Assembly: GCA_963674575.2 (NCBI GenBank)
Contig: CAXXQT010000010.1
Span: forward strand, 248,001-312,000
DNA: 64,000 bases
Origin: JAAYAY01 sp963674575
Lineage (GTDB): Bacteria > Planctomycetota > Planctomycetia > Pirellulales > Thermoguttaceae
Direction: 5' to 3'
Shown here: piece after piece, positions 9,291-18,428 of the stretch
Layout of the letters: each line of letters starts with the position of its first letter
Position numbering within the stretch: the stretch's first letter is position 1
Translations under genes and position numbers: made by a program
The notes under the pieces: generated by a model
Databases searched by the model: none
Told to the model about the DNA's origin: nothing
What the model saw: only the letters and a program-made list of their open reading frames with translations

Positions 9291-10559
9291 ATGAGCATTT
9301 GGAACAAAATTCTGCTGGTGTGCATCGGGATCACAGCTATCGTGCTGTTCGTACTGAGCGCGTGCGTTTTGCAAGCCCATCGTGTTTGGCGCGAGTCCTA
9401 CAACAAACACAAGGAAGTGATTGCCCAGACTCAACAGGAAGCCGAGAAGATCCTCAACGGAGACAAAGACGCCGGCGAAGAGGGATTGCGCCAAGTTGAC
9501 CTCAAACTCTACAAAGTGCTCATCGGCCGAGGTCGTGTTTGGGACAACAACATCCCCTTGAACGTGGAAAAAGGGCCTGATCCCGAAGCCGATCCCACGA
9601 AAGGTCCCGTTCCCGAACGTGTTCTCGTGACCCTACAGACGGCACAGCCTAACGCGATTGAAGCGGACTGCGTCGTCTATGCCTTTGAATATCGTGCGCC
9701 GGCAGAAGGTGAAGAGCCAACCCTCCCAAGCGATAGCGGAGCCTACCTCGGCCAGTTCACCGTGAAACAGGTCTCCGGAAACCAGATCGTCGTCCGCCCC
9801 AGCGTCCGCCTTTCCGACTCCGAGTTCGCTCGTGTCCAGAAGAGCCAGCAGAACCAGATCCCGTGGCGTTTGTGCGAATTGATGCCTTCCGATACCCACG
9901 AGATTCTTGCGGAATTGACCGACGAGCAGAAAAAACTCCTCTTCGCCACCAAGGAAACCTTCGCCGAGGAGGGCGAGGAACCCTCGGAAGAAGACGAAAA
10001 ATACGTCACGGTCGCCGACTATCTTTACGACGGGAAAATCATCACCAAAGAACAGGCCAAGTCCGAAAACCTGCACGGCCTGGTCGTGATGGTTGACGAA
10101 GCAGGCAAGCCGATCAAGGACGAAAACGGTTTGTACAAGGAAGTCCAGGATGGCAAAGGCTTGTTCATCCGTACCCTGCGTGACTACGAGGCCTTCTTCG
10201 ACGAAGGTCACCGCATCCGTGCGACCCTCATCGATCGACTTCGGGTCGCCGAGCGCGATCGTCAGTTCCTCGACGCGGCAAGAGATGAAAGCCTCGCGCA
10301 AATTCAGGCCAGCGAAATTGAACGCGACGATCTCAAGAAGGAAGTGGCCAAGGTGACCCGGCAGCGGGATTTCGTCCTTGCCCACGAAGCCAAACTGGAC
10401 GCCGCGATCGCCTCGATGAAGAGAGTGATCACCAACCTGATCGCCAGCAACGAGGCAACCGTCGCCGAGACCGCCGCCATCCAGAAGGAAGTGGCTCAAG
10501 CAATCAACGCTCGCACCGCCAGCGTCGTTCAGAACTCTCGCCAGGGCACCGCCCCGTAG
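9291..10559 (+). CDS. Membrane-anchored coiled-coil protein, planctomycete hypothetical
   Basis: The 422-residue product has one N-terminal transmembrane helix (about residues 6-28, ILLVCIGITAIVLFVLSACV) and then a soluble, charged domain. The last third (about 310-415) is heptad-rich helix, RVAERDRQFLDAARDES onward, likely a coiled coil. I recognise no catalytic motif. It resembles conserved planctomycete proteins of unknown function. It is probably cytoplasmic- or periplasm-facing with a structural or scaffolding role, but this is inference. The ATG at 9291 has AGGA about 5 nt upstream and a strong promoter at 9185-9213. The next gene starts 237 nt later, so they may be separate units. Confidence 0.8.
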   Translation: MSIWNKILLVCIGITAIVLFVLSACVLQAHRVWRESYNKHKEVIAQTQQEAEKILNGDKDAGEEGLRQVDLKLYKVLIGRGRVWDNNIPLNVEKGPDPEADPTKGPVPERVLVTLQTAQPNAIEADCVVYAFEYRAPAEGEEPTLPSDSGAYLGQFTVKQVSGNQIVVRPSVRLSDSEFARVQKSQQNQIPWRLCELMPSDTHEILAELTDEQKKLLFATKETFAEEGEEPSEEDEKYVTVADYLYDGKIITKEQAKSENLHGLVVMVDEAGKPIKDENGLYKEVQDGKGLFIRTLRDYEAFFDEGHRIRATLIDRLRVAERDRQFLDAARDESLAQIQASEIERDDLKKEVAKVTRQRDFVLAHEAKLDAAIASMKRVITNLIASNEATVAETAAIQKEVAQAINARTASVVQNSRQGTAP

Positions 10560-10796
10560 GAAACTGGGCAATCTACGGGCTCTGCGACGACCACGTGATC
10601 TGTCCCCGAATCCCTCTGGGTCGATCGCGGGGTTCCTGCTAGAATCGCGTCCCTTGAAGTAGGGCCCCGGTACGTCGACCCAACGCGCCGCGGTCCTCCC
10701 CCCCTGCGCTGCGAAAGGATCGCATAGCCCAGGTTGAGTCCTCAAGGAAGAGGAACTTCAGGAGATCCGTAGCCTTTCAAGGAGGGAATTCAGGCA

Positions 10797-11849
10797 ATGA
10801 CGGCTCGCTTCTCGCTCAACGCAATTCTGGTTCTGCTGATCGGTCTCTTGTCGGGCTCGGCCTTTGGCCAGCAGTACTACCCGCAGCAGCAACAGCAACC
10901 TGCCCAGCGGTATCCTCAGGCCGCCGGCCCCCAGCGACCCGTCTATCAGCAGCCCGCCCAGCGGACGGCGCAACCGGTTGCCCAGCCCCAGCAGACCTAC
11001 CCTCGGCGTCCCGCCCAGACCGTGCCGGCCAATGCCGGGGCGGTCATCTCTCGAAACACGCCCACCCTCCAGCGTCGGAACCCCGCCCTGGTGAACAAGG
11101 CCTTCACGCCGTTGACACCCGCCCAGCAGGCCGAACTGGATGCGGTCTTGAAACGCTGGGAGGAAGCCAGTCGGAAACAGAAACGCATTACGATCGAATT
11201 CAACCGCTTTGAGTTCAAACCCGCCTTCGCCCCTGCCAACAAACCGAAGGATCCCGTGCGAATCAATCAGGGCAAGGCCGACTTTGAAGCCTCCGGAAAA
11301 TGGATGTGGAAAGTCGACCGAGAATGGGTCGATGGCAAGTCGGTCGAAAGTCCGGTGACAGAGCATATGGTCTGCGATGGCCAAGCTCTCTATGAGTTCA
11401 ACGAAAATGACAAGTCCGTTACCAAGCACGTCATGTCCGACGAGATGAAAAACGAGAACATGGTCCGCGCCATGTTGCCCTTCCTGTTCTCGACCGACAT
11501 GAGCAAGTTGAAGAATCGATACTTCCTTTCCTTACTTCCGCAATCCGATCCCAACGCGGTCTGCATTCAGGCAGAGCCTCGCTATCAGAACGAAGCGGCC
11601 AATTTTAGCCGTGCGAGGATGATACTCGACCTGAAGAAAATGGAACCTACCGGAATGCAGATCATTCTGCCGAACGGTAGCGATTATTTCAGCTACCAGT
11701 TCATCAAGGTCGACATCAATCCAAGGAACCCGACCGAATTGTTCAGCGATCCCTTCAAGGCCAAGATTCCCGATGGGTGGACGGTCCAAGTGGATCAGTT
11801 GTCGAATACGGAGATGACCAATCGTCCGCCCGCCGGGCCCACTCGCTGA
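10797..11849 (+). CDS. TIGR03009-like secreted protein (LolA-like fold suspected)
   Basis: The 350-residue product has a signal peptide (residues 1-22, cleavage after FGQ), a Gln/Pro-rich low-complexity segment (about 23-80) and a globular domain from about 105 to 335. That domain contains LDAVLKRWEEASRK and a beta-rich part with KWMWKVDREW and LYEFNENDKSVTKHVM. This layout matches the planctomycete-specific family TIGR03009, whose core looks like outer-membrane lipoprotein carrier folds. Function is unknown, and a periplasmic lipid- or lipoprotein-handling role is speculative. The ATG at 10797 follows an AAGGAGG ribosome-binding site at about 11 nt. It stands alone on the plus strand. Confidence 0.8.
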   Translation: MTARFSLNAILVLLIGLLSGSAFGQQYYPQQQQQPAQRYPQAAGPQRPVYQQPAQRTAQPVAQPQQTYPRRPAQTVPANAGAVISRNTPTLQRRNPALVNKAFTPLTPAQQAELDAVLKRWEEASRKQKRITIEFNRFEFKPAFAPANKPKDPVRINQGKADFEASGKWMWKVDREWVDGKSVESPVTEHMVCDGQALYEFNENDKSVTKHVMSDEMKNENMVRAMLPFLFSTDMSKLKNRYFLSLLPQSDPNAVCIQAEPRYQNEAANFSRARMILDLKKMEPTGMQIILPNGSDYFSYQFIKVDINPRNPTELFSDPFKAKIPDGWTVQVDQLSNTEMTNRPPAGPTR

Positions 11850-12165
11850 TTTCACCGGTGTGCGTCGGCCAGGCCGGGTTTCTGAATCGACCCTTCTCAT
11901 CCTGCGGGTGGCACGCTCTGAGCGTGCCCCCCATGAATGACCCCGGCCAGGAACCTTCTGGACACCGATTCTCGCGGGAATGACTGTCGCCTTGCAGTCT
12001 CGATTGCTTCCAAGAAGCCCCGTCCCACGGCGAATAGCCTTGCGGAGGGAGTCTCTTTATGGACTTTCCCCCTTCGAGGGGGAGCCGTAGCTCGTCTGAT
12101 TGACGGAATTTTGCTGTCGGCCCTATAATTCAGGCGTACTTTCGAGATTGTTGCGAGGCCGTCTC
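11850..12165. other. Intergenic region before the NfeD operon
   Basis: These 316 bases carry a small palindrome, GGCACGCT (11910-11917) with AGCGTGCC (11921-11928), without a following T-run, and the NfeD promoter at 12100-12129. No coding region is seen. Confidence 0.6.
12100..12129 (+). promoter_or_regulatory. Sigma70-type promoter of the NfeD-FloA operon
   Basis: TTGACG (12100-12105) and a perfect TATAAT (12124-12129) are separated by 18 nt. Transcription would begin near 12136. This rules out the in-frame TTG at 12100 as a start and supports the ATG at 12166. Confidence 0.8.
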
Positions 12166-14448
12166 ATGGCTGGGATGGGTGAAGGAATCGACCTGCGAGA
12201 GAGGGGGATCAGCCCCTGGAACGCCCAGGGCGCCGAGTGGTGGCTTGGCGTGATCGGGTGCGCCCTGGCCATTGCCATGCTGCTGCCCGCAGCCTCTCCG
12301 GCCCAGGATGAGGGCGATCCGCAATCGTCCCCCCCTGCGACAGAAGAATCCGCCGCCGGGGCCGCGGAAGGCGAGGATCGCCCCGAGGCAGGACAGCCAC
12401 CGATTGCGTGGCGTATGCGTCTGAATCTGCCCATCACCGAGAAGACCTACAAGCAGGTGCAGCGATTCGCCGTGGCCGCCATCGATCGAGCCGCCAAGGC
12501 GCAGCAGAAGCCCGTGCTGATCTTCGAATTCTACGTGGCCCCCGGGCAGAGCGAGTTCGGACGCGGCAGCGAGTTCGGCGCCAGCTACCAACTGGCCGAG
12601 TATCTTTCCGGAGAAAGACTCGCTTCGGCGACCACGGTGGCCTTTCTGCCCACGTCGATTCAAGGACACGCCGTGCTGGTCGCCATGGCCTGCGACGAGA
12701 TCGTGATGGCCCCGGAGGCCGAAATCGGCAATGCCGGCGTCGACGAAGACAGCATCAGCAACACGATCCGCTACACCTACGAAGACATTGCGAAACGCAA
12801 ACGCCGGATTCCCGCCGGCGCCGCCCTTGCTCTGGTCGATCCCGCCCTCGAACTGCTGCGTGTCGAGACCGAATACGGCACCGAGTACGTCACACGGCAG
12901 CAGCTTGCCGAGCTCAAGGCGAAGAAGCACGCGATCAAAGGTTCCGAAGAGGTCCTGATCCGCGCCGGCGAACCGGGGCGTTTTACGGGACGTGAGGCTC
13001 GACGTCACGGGTTCATTTCCTATTTGGGTGAGGACCTTCGCGCTGTGGCCCGGGCAATGAACGTCCGTCCGGAATCGATCCGCGAAGACCCCCAACTCGG
13101 CGACCATTGGGTTGCGGCACGCGTCGATCTGACGGGCCGGCTCACCGCGGAAACGGTTGCCCAGGCGCGGCGAATGATCGAAGAGGCGATCCAGAAGCAT
13201 CACGCGAACTTCATCTGCCTCTACCTGGACACTGAGGGCGGCGCTCCGACCGAGAGTGCGGGGCTGGCGGTCTTCCTGGCCAGCGCTTTGGACCCGGCCG
13301 AGGTGCGGACCGTGGCCTACGTGCCCAAGCAGGCGGGAGCCGACGCGGCCTTGATCGCCCTGGCCTGCGATCAGCTCGTCTTGGCCCCCAAGGCCGTGCT
13401 GGGAGGGGAGTGGGAGCCGCCTCTGGATGAGGAGGAGGTGCGCCAACTCCGGCAGACGGTGAAGGAGTCCATCGCCTCGGGCAAATCCCGATCCTGGTCG
13501 ATCCCTGCCGCCATGGTTGATCCCGACTTGGAGGTGTTTGCCTACGAGCGGCTGGACGACGCCAAATACGTCGAATACTTCTGCGAAGAGGAGGCTCAAG
13601 AACAAACGGTTCCGGAGGCCTGGAAGAAAGGTGAGCGGATCACATCGCCCGGCGTTCCCCTTCTGCTCAAGGGGACCGATGCGACGGAGCTTTGGCTCGC
13701 CGACCACGAGGCCGAGGATTTTGAGCAGTTCAAGCGGCAGTACGGATTGGAGAACGACCCGAGACTGATGGAACCCGGTTGGGCCGACGTGCTCGTAGCC
13801 GCCCTGGCCTCGGGACCGGTTGCCATGTTCCTGCTGATGATCGGTTTCGCGGCCCTCTACGTGGAGTTGCAGGCCCCCGGAATCGGGATGGGGGGCTTCT
13901 GTGCGGCCGTTTGCTTCATCCTGTTCTTCTGGAGCCGCTTCCTGGGGGGGACCGTCGGCTGGCTTGAGATAATCCTGTTTCTGGGCGGCATTTCCTTCCT
14001 GCTGATCGAGATCTTTGTCCTGCCCGGCTTCGGGATCTTTGGACTGGGCGGTGGCCTGATGGTGATCGCCTCGATCGTGCTGGCCTGCCAGTCCTTCAGG
14101 TGGCCCACCACGACCGAGGAGCTCGAACAGTTTAAGGGTTCGCTGCTCATTTTGACGGGAGCGGGAATCGGCAGTATCTTTGCGATCATGACGATTCACC
14201 GCTGGCTCCCCACGCTTTCACCTGCGGGAGAAGCCGAACAGGCCCTTGAGCACGAGGCGCTGGTTCACTATGACGACCTGCTTGGCTCGCGCGGCGTGAC
14301 GACGACCAAGCTCATGCCGAGCGGTAAGGCAAGGTTTGAAGACCGAATGGTCGACGTCATTACGGACTGCGAAACCGTGGAACGCGGCTGTGAGGTGGAA
14401 GTCGTCGAAGTACGAGGAAATCGGGTGTTTGTCCGCCCGGTTGCCTAG
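12166..14448 (+). CDS. Long NfeD-family protein with two ClpP-like domains, probably catalytically altered
   Basis: This 760-residue membrane protein has an N-terminal hydrophobic segment (about 25-46) and an acidic linker. Two ClpP/crotonase-like domains follow (marker motifs ACDEIVMAPEAEIGNAG near 174-190 and ACDQLVLAPKAVLGGE near 397-412). Then come four to five transmembrane helices (about 545-680) and a C-terminal NfeD OB-like domain (about 700-760, SRGVTTTKLMPSGKARF). Characterised long NfeDs are ClpP-class serine proteases using Ser and Lys. At the usual serine position the two domains read QGHAV and GADAA, so neither keeps an obvious nucleophile. The ATG at 12166 has GAGG 7 nt upstream and lies just after a strong promoter. 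The next genes are a short NfeD and FloA, the standard partner pair. Confidence 0.85.
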   Translation: MAGMGEGIDLRERGISPWNAQGAEWWLGVIGCALAIAMLLPAASPAQDEGDPQSSPPATEESAAGAAEGEDRPEAGQPPIAWRMRLNLPITEKTYKQVQRFAVAAIDRAAKAQQKPVLIFEFYVAPGQSEFGRGSEFGASYQLAEYLSGERLASATTVAFLPTSIQGHAVLVAMACDEIVMAPEAEIGNAGVDEDSISNTIRYTYEDIAKRKRRIPAGAALALVDPALELLRVETEYGTEYVTRQQLAELKAKKHAIKGSEEVLIRAGEPGRFTGREARRHGFISYLGEDLRAVARAMNVRPESIREDPQLGDHWVAARVDLTGRLTAETVAQARRMIEEAIQKHHANFICLYLDTEGGAPTESAGLAVFLASALDPAEVRTVAYVPKQAGADAALIALACDQLVLAPKAVLGGEWEPPLDEEEVRQLRQTVKESIASGKSRSWSIPAAMVDPDLEVFAYERLDDAKYVEYFCEEEAQEQTVPEAWKKGERITSPGVPLLLKGTDATELWLADHEAEDFEQFKRQYGLENDPRLMEPGWADVLVAALASGPVAMFLLMIGFAALYVELQAPGIGMGGFCAAVCFILFFWSRFLGGTVGWLEIILFLGGISFLLIEIFVLPGFGIFGLGGGLMVIASIVLACQSFRWPTTTEELEQFKGSLLILTGAGIGSIFAIMTIHRWLPTLSPAGEAEQALEHEALVHYDDLLGSRGVTTTKLMPSGKARFEDRMVDVITDCETVERGCEVEVVEVRGNRVFVRPVA

Positions 14449-14535
14449 ATGGAGAACATGACACGAAGCGTTTGACCACGGCAGGGCGAGCGGTCGAGGC
14501 CGTCTCGCCAATCGGACTGAACGGAGCGTCGTTTG

Positions 14536-15117
14536 ATGGTTGATCCCTGGATCTGGGCCCTGATGCTTATCGCGGTGGCGGCCGGTTTCGCCGTCCTTGA
14601 GCTGTTCATACCTTCGGGCGGAATCCTGGCCTTCCTTTCCATTGCCTCGCTTATCGGCGCGGTGATTTTCGCCTTCAAGTCGGGCCCCATCGTGGGACTC
14701 ATCTTCGTGGCGATCGTGATGGTTGGGACCCCCACCGCCCTTATCCTGGCGGTGAAATGGTGGCCCCACACTCCTATCGGCCGCCGCATCATGCTCCGCG
14801 CCGGTGGCGACGAGGAAGTTCTGCCTGATAATGACTTCCAACGCGGCTTGAGAGAATTGATCGGGAGAACGGGCGAAGCGCGCAGCAAAATGCTGCCCAG
14901 TGGGGCAATTCTCATCGACGGGCGGACCATTGACGCCTACACGGAGGGGGTTCCCATCGAGGCCGGTCAGCGAGTGATCGTCCTTGATGTGCATGGCACC
15001 AATGTCCTGGTCCGCGCGTTGGAAGACGATGAAGTCCCCCCCTCAGAAGACCAGGAAGGCCTGTCGCAACCGATCGATTTCATCGCTCCCGACCCATTCA
15101 ACGACTCGACTGCTTGA
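14536..15117 (+). CDS. Short NfeD-family membrane protein
   Basis: The 193-residue product has about three transmembrane helices in the first 80 residues (MLIAVAAGFAVLELFIPSGG, then IASLIGAVIFAF and GLIFVAIVMVG) and a C-terminal OB-like NfeD domain. That domain contains GRTGEARSKMLPSGAILIDG and VLDVHGTNVLVRALE. It is a truncated NfeD without a protease domain, the type usually paired with flotillin in membrane microdomains. The ATG at 14536 was preferred to the TTG just before it. The gene follows the long NfeD by 87 nt and precedes floA. Confidence 0.9.
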   Translation: MVDPWIWALMLIAVAAGFAVLELFIPSGGILAFLSIASLIGAVIFAFKSGPIVGLIFVAIVMVGTPTALILAVKWWPHTPIGRRIMLRAGGDEEVLPDNDFQRGLRELIGRTGEARSKMLPSGAILIDGRTIDAYTEGVPIEAGQRVIVLDVHGTNVLVRALEDDEVPPSEDQEGLSQPIDFIAPDPFNDSTA

Positions 15118-15179
15118 CAAGAGTTCCTCCCACCAGTAAACCCAGGGCAATATGCGACTCTAACCCAGAGGTTCGACTC

Positions 15180-16253
15180 ATGCCATTGTTTGCTCAGCAG
15201 CCTGATCCAAGTCTCCCCACGCTTCTCATAATCGGCGGTTTCATCATTGCGGGGATCATCGCTATCGTGATTCTGGCCGTGTTTGCCCGCTTCTTTCGCC
15301 TATGGATCCAGTCCAAGACGACCAGCGCCGGGATCACCATGTGGGATCTGGTGGGAATGTACTTTCGGAAGGTGAATCCCGCGGTAATTGTCCGCAGCAA
15401 GATCATGGCGGTCCAGGCCGGGATTGGCGAAGACATGATCCGGAGCAAGGCCCTGGAGGCCCACTATCTGGCTGGTGGAAATGTGCCCCTCGTCATTCGA
15501 GCCATCATCGCCGCCAGGAAGGCTCGCATGGATGAGCTCGATTTCAAGTTGGCCACCGCCATCGATCTGGCCGGGCGAAACGTGCTTGAGGCCGTGCAGA
15601 CGAGCGTTTATCCGAAAGTGATCGACTGCCCGAACCCGAAAATGGGACGAATGACCCTCGACGGGGTGGCCCAGGACGGGATCCAGTTGAAGGTGAAGGC
15701 GCGGGTCACCGTCCGAGCGAACCTGCTGCAGTTGATCGGTGGTGCGACGGAAGAGACGATCATCGCCCGCGTGGGGGAAGGCATCGTTTCGGCGATCGGG
15801 TCGGCGAAGACCCACGGTGAGGTTCTCGAGAACCCGGACCGGATTTCGAAGACGGTGCTTGCCCGGCGTCTGGACTCGCAGACGGCGTTCGAGATCGTTT
15901 CGATCGATATTGCCGACATCGACGTGGGCGAGAACATCGGTGCCCGCCTGCAGGCTGACCAGGCCGAGGCCGACATGCGAGTGGCTCGTGCCAATGCCGA
16001 AGGACGCCGTGCCATGGCGGTTGCCGCCGAGCAGGAAAACGTGGCGAGCATCGAGGAAAACCGGGCCAAGGTCGTCCAGGCGGAGGCGGAGGTTCCCAAG
16101 GCGATCGCCCAGGCCTTCCACGAAGGCATGTTGGGCATCATGGACTACTACAAGTTGCGAAACATCCAGGCCGACACGGAAATGCGAACGGCCATCGCCA
16201 AGCCCGAGCGGCCCTCCGAGCGACAACAACGACGAGGAGGTTCGGCGGCATGA
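15180..16253 (+). CDS. floA: Flotillin-like protein FloA
   Basis: The 357-residue protein has one N-terminal hairpin-like hydrophobic segment (about residues 12-38), a PHB/SPFH-type domain and a C-terminal Ala/Glu-rich coiled coil (about 255-340, QADQAEADMRVARANAEG). Motifs such as SKTTSAGITMWDLVGMYFRK and NPDRISKTVLARRLDSQTAF are typical of the YqfA/FloA family. FloA scaffolds functional membrane microdomains and recruits NfeD proteins, which are encoded just upstream. The ATG at 15180 has AGAGG 8 nt upstream. An in-frame start at 15114 overlapping the previous stop lacks support. The stop codon overlaps the next ATG (ATGA at 16250). Confidence 0.95.
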   Translation: MPLFAQQPDPSLPTLLIIGGFIIAGIIAIVILAVFARFFRLWIQSKTTSAGITMWDLVGMYFRKVNPAVIVRSKIMAVQAGIGEDMIRSKALEAHYLAGGNVPLVIRAIIAARKARMDELDFKLATAIDLAGRNVLEAVQTSVYPKVIDCPNPKMGRMTLDGVAQDGIQLKVKARVTVRANLLQLIGGATEETIIARVGEGIVSAIGSAKTHGEVLENPDRISKTVLARRLDSQTAFEIVSIDIADIDVGENIGARLQADQAEADMRVARANAEGRRAMAVAAEQENVASIEENRAKVVQAEAEVPKAIAQAFHEGMLGIMDYYKLRNIQADTEMRTAIAKPERPSERQQRRGGSAA

Positions 16254-16951
16254 TCTTGCCCCTTCCACTTGCCGCGGGCGACGGCTGGGTCGGGGTCGTC
16301 GTCTTCCTGGTGATCATGATCATCAGTGCGGTCAGCCAGATGGCGGGCAACAAGAAGCCCGCTCCCCGTCCGCCTGCGCCGCGACCGCGACCTCCCGTCC
16401 GCCCGCCGCAGGGCGGTGCGGGAGGACAAGGGCAGGTGGCCCAGGAACTGGAGGATTTCCTTCGTCGCGCCGCAGGTGGACGTCCGGGCTCGGCTCGTCC
16501 CCAAGGGCAACCTCCCCGACAACAGCCCCCGCGACCGCCAGCCCGCCAACCTCAGACAGCTCGACCGCAACCGGCAAGGCCTGGTGCTCGACCGGTTGTT
16601 GCGCGGCCGGTGGTCGCCGAGCCGGTCGACGAGCTTGAGGTGATCGAGAGCGTCGATGAACACGTCGGCCATTCGGTAGGGAGCTTGCAGGCCCAATTGG
16701 CTCGCCGCGAAGAGCAGGAAGAGAGTCGCCGGGCATTCGACCACGCGATGGGGGAACTCGATTCCAGCGAGGGCCAGAAACGCCGCTCGGAATCGCTCAC
16801 TTCGGACGAATCGCCCCACGACGATCATGGCGAGCCGTTTCCGTCCTCGGCGGCGGCCGGTTTCGCGGCCATGCTGGGGTCCCCCACCAGTTTGCGCCAG
16901 GCGATCCTGCTCAGCGAAATCATCCAGCGCCCCGAGCATCGCTGGACCTGA
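16250..16951 (+). CDS. Pro-rich single-pass membrane protein, fourth gene of the FloA operon
   Basis: This 233-residue protein overlaps floA by an ATGA junction, so translation is coupled. It has one transmembrane helix (about 12-30, GWVGVVVFLVIMIISAV), a long Pro/Arg/Gln-rich linker (about 35-120) and an acidic middle. It ends in the short motif AAAGFAAMLGSPTSLRQAIL followed by LSEIIQRPEHRW. Similar proteins are often encoded directly after floA in planctomycetes, from memory. The C-terminal motif may be an interaction tail. The product is probably a planctomycete-specific partner of the flotillin complex, with function unknown. Confidence 0.75.
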   Translation: MILPLPLAAGDGWVGVVVFLVIMIISAVSQMAGNKKPAPRPPAPRPRPPVRPPQGGAGGQGQVAQELEDFLRRAAGGRPGSARPQGQPPRQQPPRPPARQPQTARPQPARPGARPVVARPVVAEPVDELEVIESVDEHVGHSVGSLQAQLARREEQEESRRAFDHAMGELDSSEGQKRRSESLTSDESPHDDHGEPFPSSAAAGFAAMLGSPTSLRQAILLSEIIQRPEHRWT

Positions 16952-17489
16952 TTCACCAACGAATCGCTCAGAAACTGCTTCGGCATTTCGAGCTATTCGG
17001 AGGACTGTGGCGAACAGGAGTCAACGGAGTGAACAGAGTAGAAAGACTCTGTTCTCTCTGTCTACTCCCGGGAGCGACTATTTCAGATCCGCTTCAGGTG
17101 GGACTGGCCTGGAAATCCGATCGGCTAGTTTCAGGTGGTAGATGTCTATCAGCAATCCAAGTGGAGTATTGTCCCGTTTTATATAGCCAAGCAGTCAAGT
17201 TTCTCCAAGCACCACTCTCAGGTCGATTCAAGCAGTGCAGGCCCCTTCCTTGTGGATGTCGATCGCCGCGCCGGATGCGCCATGACTGAATCCAGAGACT
17301 TGCGAGAACAGCGGATGCATTGCCGATACCTCTGAAGCAGAGAGGACCGAGGAAGCAGAGTAATCACTCTGTTGTCTCGGTTGCCTCCTGTTCCTGTCAC
17401 TTTCAGGGCGGCTGCTTATTAAGTTCATTTGTCGTTCATGGCGAAATCTGGAAGTTGTTTCTGATTCCTCTCAGGGAGGGTCCTATATA
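16952..17489. other. Intergenic region after the FloA operon
   Basis: These 538 bases hold a terminator-like hairpin at 17031-17054 and a second small one, CAGAGT...ACTCTG, near 17357-17373. No credible gene is seen in either direction. Confidence 0.6.
17031..17054 (+). terminator. Possible terminator hairpin after the FloA operon
   Basis: Perfect 9-nt arms GAACAGAGT (17031-17039) and ACTCTGTTC (17046-17054) enclose a 6-nt loop, followed by a T/C-rich tail rather than a clean T-run. It may act with the adjacent sequence as a terminator. Confidence 0.4.
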
Positions 17490-18419
17490 ATGACGTTTGC
17501 CAAGGCGGAACCCGGCAGGACACGTATCGGCTGGATTGGAACGGGCGTGATGGGCTCCAGCATGTGCGGCCATCTGCTCGACGCCGGTTTCTCGGCGACG
17601 GTGTTTAACCGAACGAAGGCCAAGGCCGCCGCTCTTCTGGAGAAGGGAGCCGTGTGGGTCGACTCGCCCCAGGCGGTTGCAGAGAGTTCGGACGTCGTCT
17701 TCACGATCGTGGGCTATCCTGCGGACGTTCGCCACGTTGTTCTGGGTGAGGACGGTGTTCTGGCCGGTCTTCGCTCGGGCGGAATCTTCGTTGACATGAC
17801 GACAAGCGAACCTTCGCTGGCCGTGGAGATCGCCGAAGTGGCAACCAACAAGGGCGTGGCCACCATCGATGCCCCTGTTTCGGGCGGCGACGTGGGCGCC
17901 CGCGAGGCCAGGCTTTCGATCATGATCGGAGGCGATCGGCAAGCGGTCGATGCGATTGAGCCCTGCTTCGGCGCCATGGGAAAGACGATCGTGTATCAGG
18001 GCGGACCCGGCGCGGGGCAGCACACCAAGATGGTCAACCAGACGCTGATCGCCACGAACATGATCGGCGTGTGCGAGGCCCTGCTTTACGGTTACACCGC
18101 GGGTCTCGACCTGGAGACCGTGATGCAATCGGTGGCTTCCGGCGCTGCCGGAAGCTGGTCTCTTTCGAATCTCGGGCCGCGGATCATCGCCGGCAATTTC
18201 GACCCCGGCTTCTTCGTCGAGCACTTCATCAAGGACATGGGAATCGCCCTGGCCGAATCGAAACGCATGGGGCTTTCCCTTCCAGGCCTCGCCCTGGCCC
18301 ACCAACTCTACCTGGCCGTCGCTGCTCAGGGCCACGCCCGGGACGGCACCCACGCATTGCAGCTTGCGCTGGCGTCGCTTTCGGGGATCGATTGGCAGAA
18401 CCGTGCGGGAAACGATTAG
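17490..18419 (+). CDS. NAD(P)-dependent beta-hydroxyacid dehydrogenase (3-hydroxyisobutyrate dehydrogenase/tartronate semialdehyde reductase type)
   Basis: The 309-residue protein has an N-terminal Rossmann fold with GWIGTGVMG (GxGxxG at 17-22), the substrate-binding block DAPVSGGDVGAREA and the family's catalytic lysine in HTKMVNQ (K180). The C-terminal helical domain is intact. Family members oxidise or reduce beta-hydroxyacids such as 3-hydroxyisobutyrate or tartronate semialdehyde. The substrate here cannot be told from sequence. A GGAGG site lies about 10 nt before the ATG at 17490. The neighbours do not suggest a pathway. Confidence 0.92.
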   Translation: MTFAKAEPGRTRIGWIGTGVMGSSMCGHLLDAGFSATVFNRTKAKAAALLEKGAVWVDSPQAVAESSDVVFTIVGYPADVRHVVLGEDGVLAGLRSGGIFVDMTTSEPSLAVEIAEVATNKGVATIDAPVSGGDVGAREARLSIMIGGDRQAVDAIEPCFGAMGKTIVYQGGPGAGQHTKMVNQTLIATNMIGVCEALLYGYTAGLDLETVMQSVASGAAGSWSLSNLGPRIIAGNFDPGFFVEHFIKDMGIALAESKRMGLSLPGLALAHQLYLAVAAQGHARDGTHALQLALASLSGIDWQNRAGND

Positions 18420-18428
18420 GCGGCGTGT

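Noticed and set aside
7412..9499. Long plus-strand frame antisense to the TolC gene
   Set aside because: It crosses the intergenic promoter region and the start of the next gene in another frame. The minus-strand frame has the lipobox and TolC motifs.
11910..11928. Palindrome GGCACGCT/AGCGTGCC considered as a terminator of the TIGR03009-like gene
   Set aside because: It has only a 3-nt loop and no T-run, and similar palindromes are common planctomycete repeats. It is mentioned only as intergenic content.
12130..14199. Long minus-strand frame across the long NfeD gene
   Set aside because: It is the complement of a gene with clear domains and a promoter on the plus strand.
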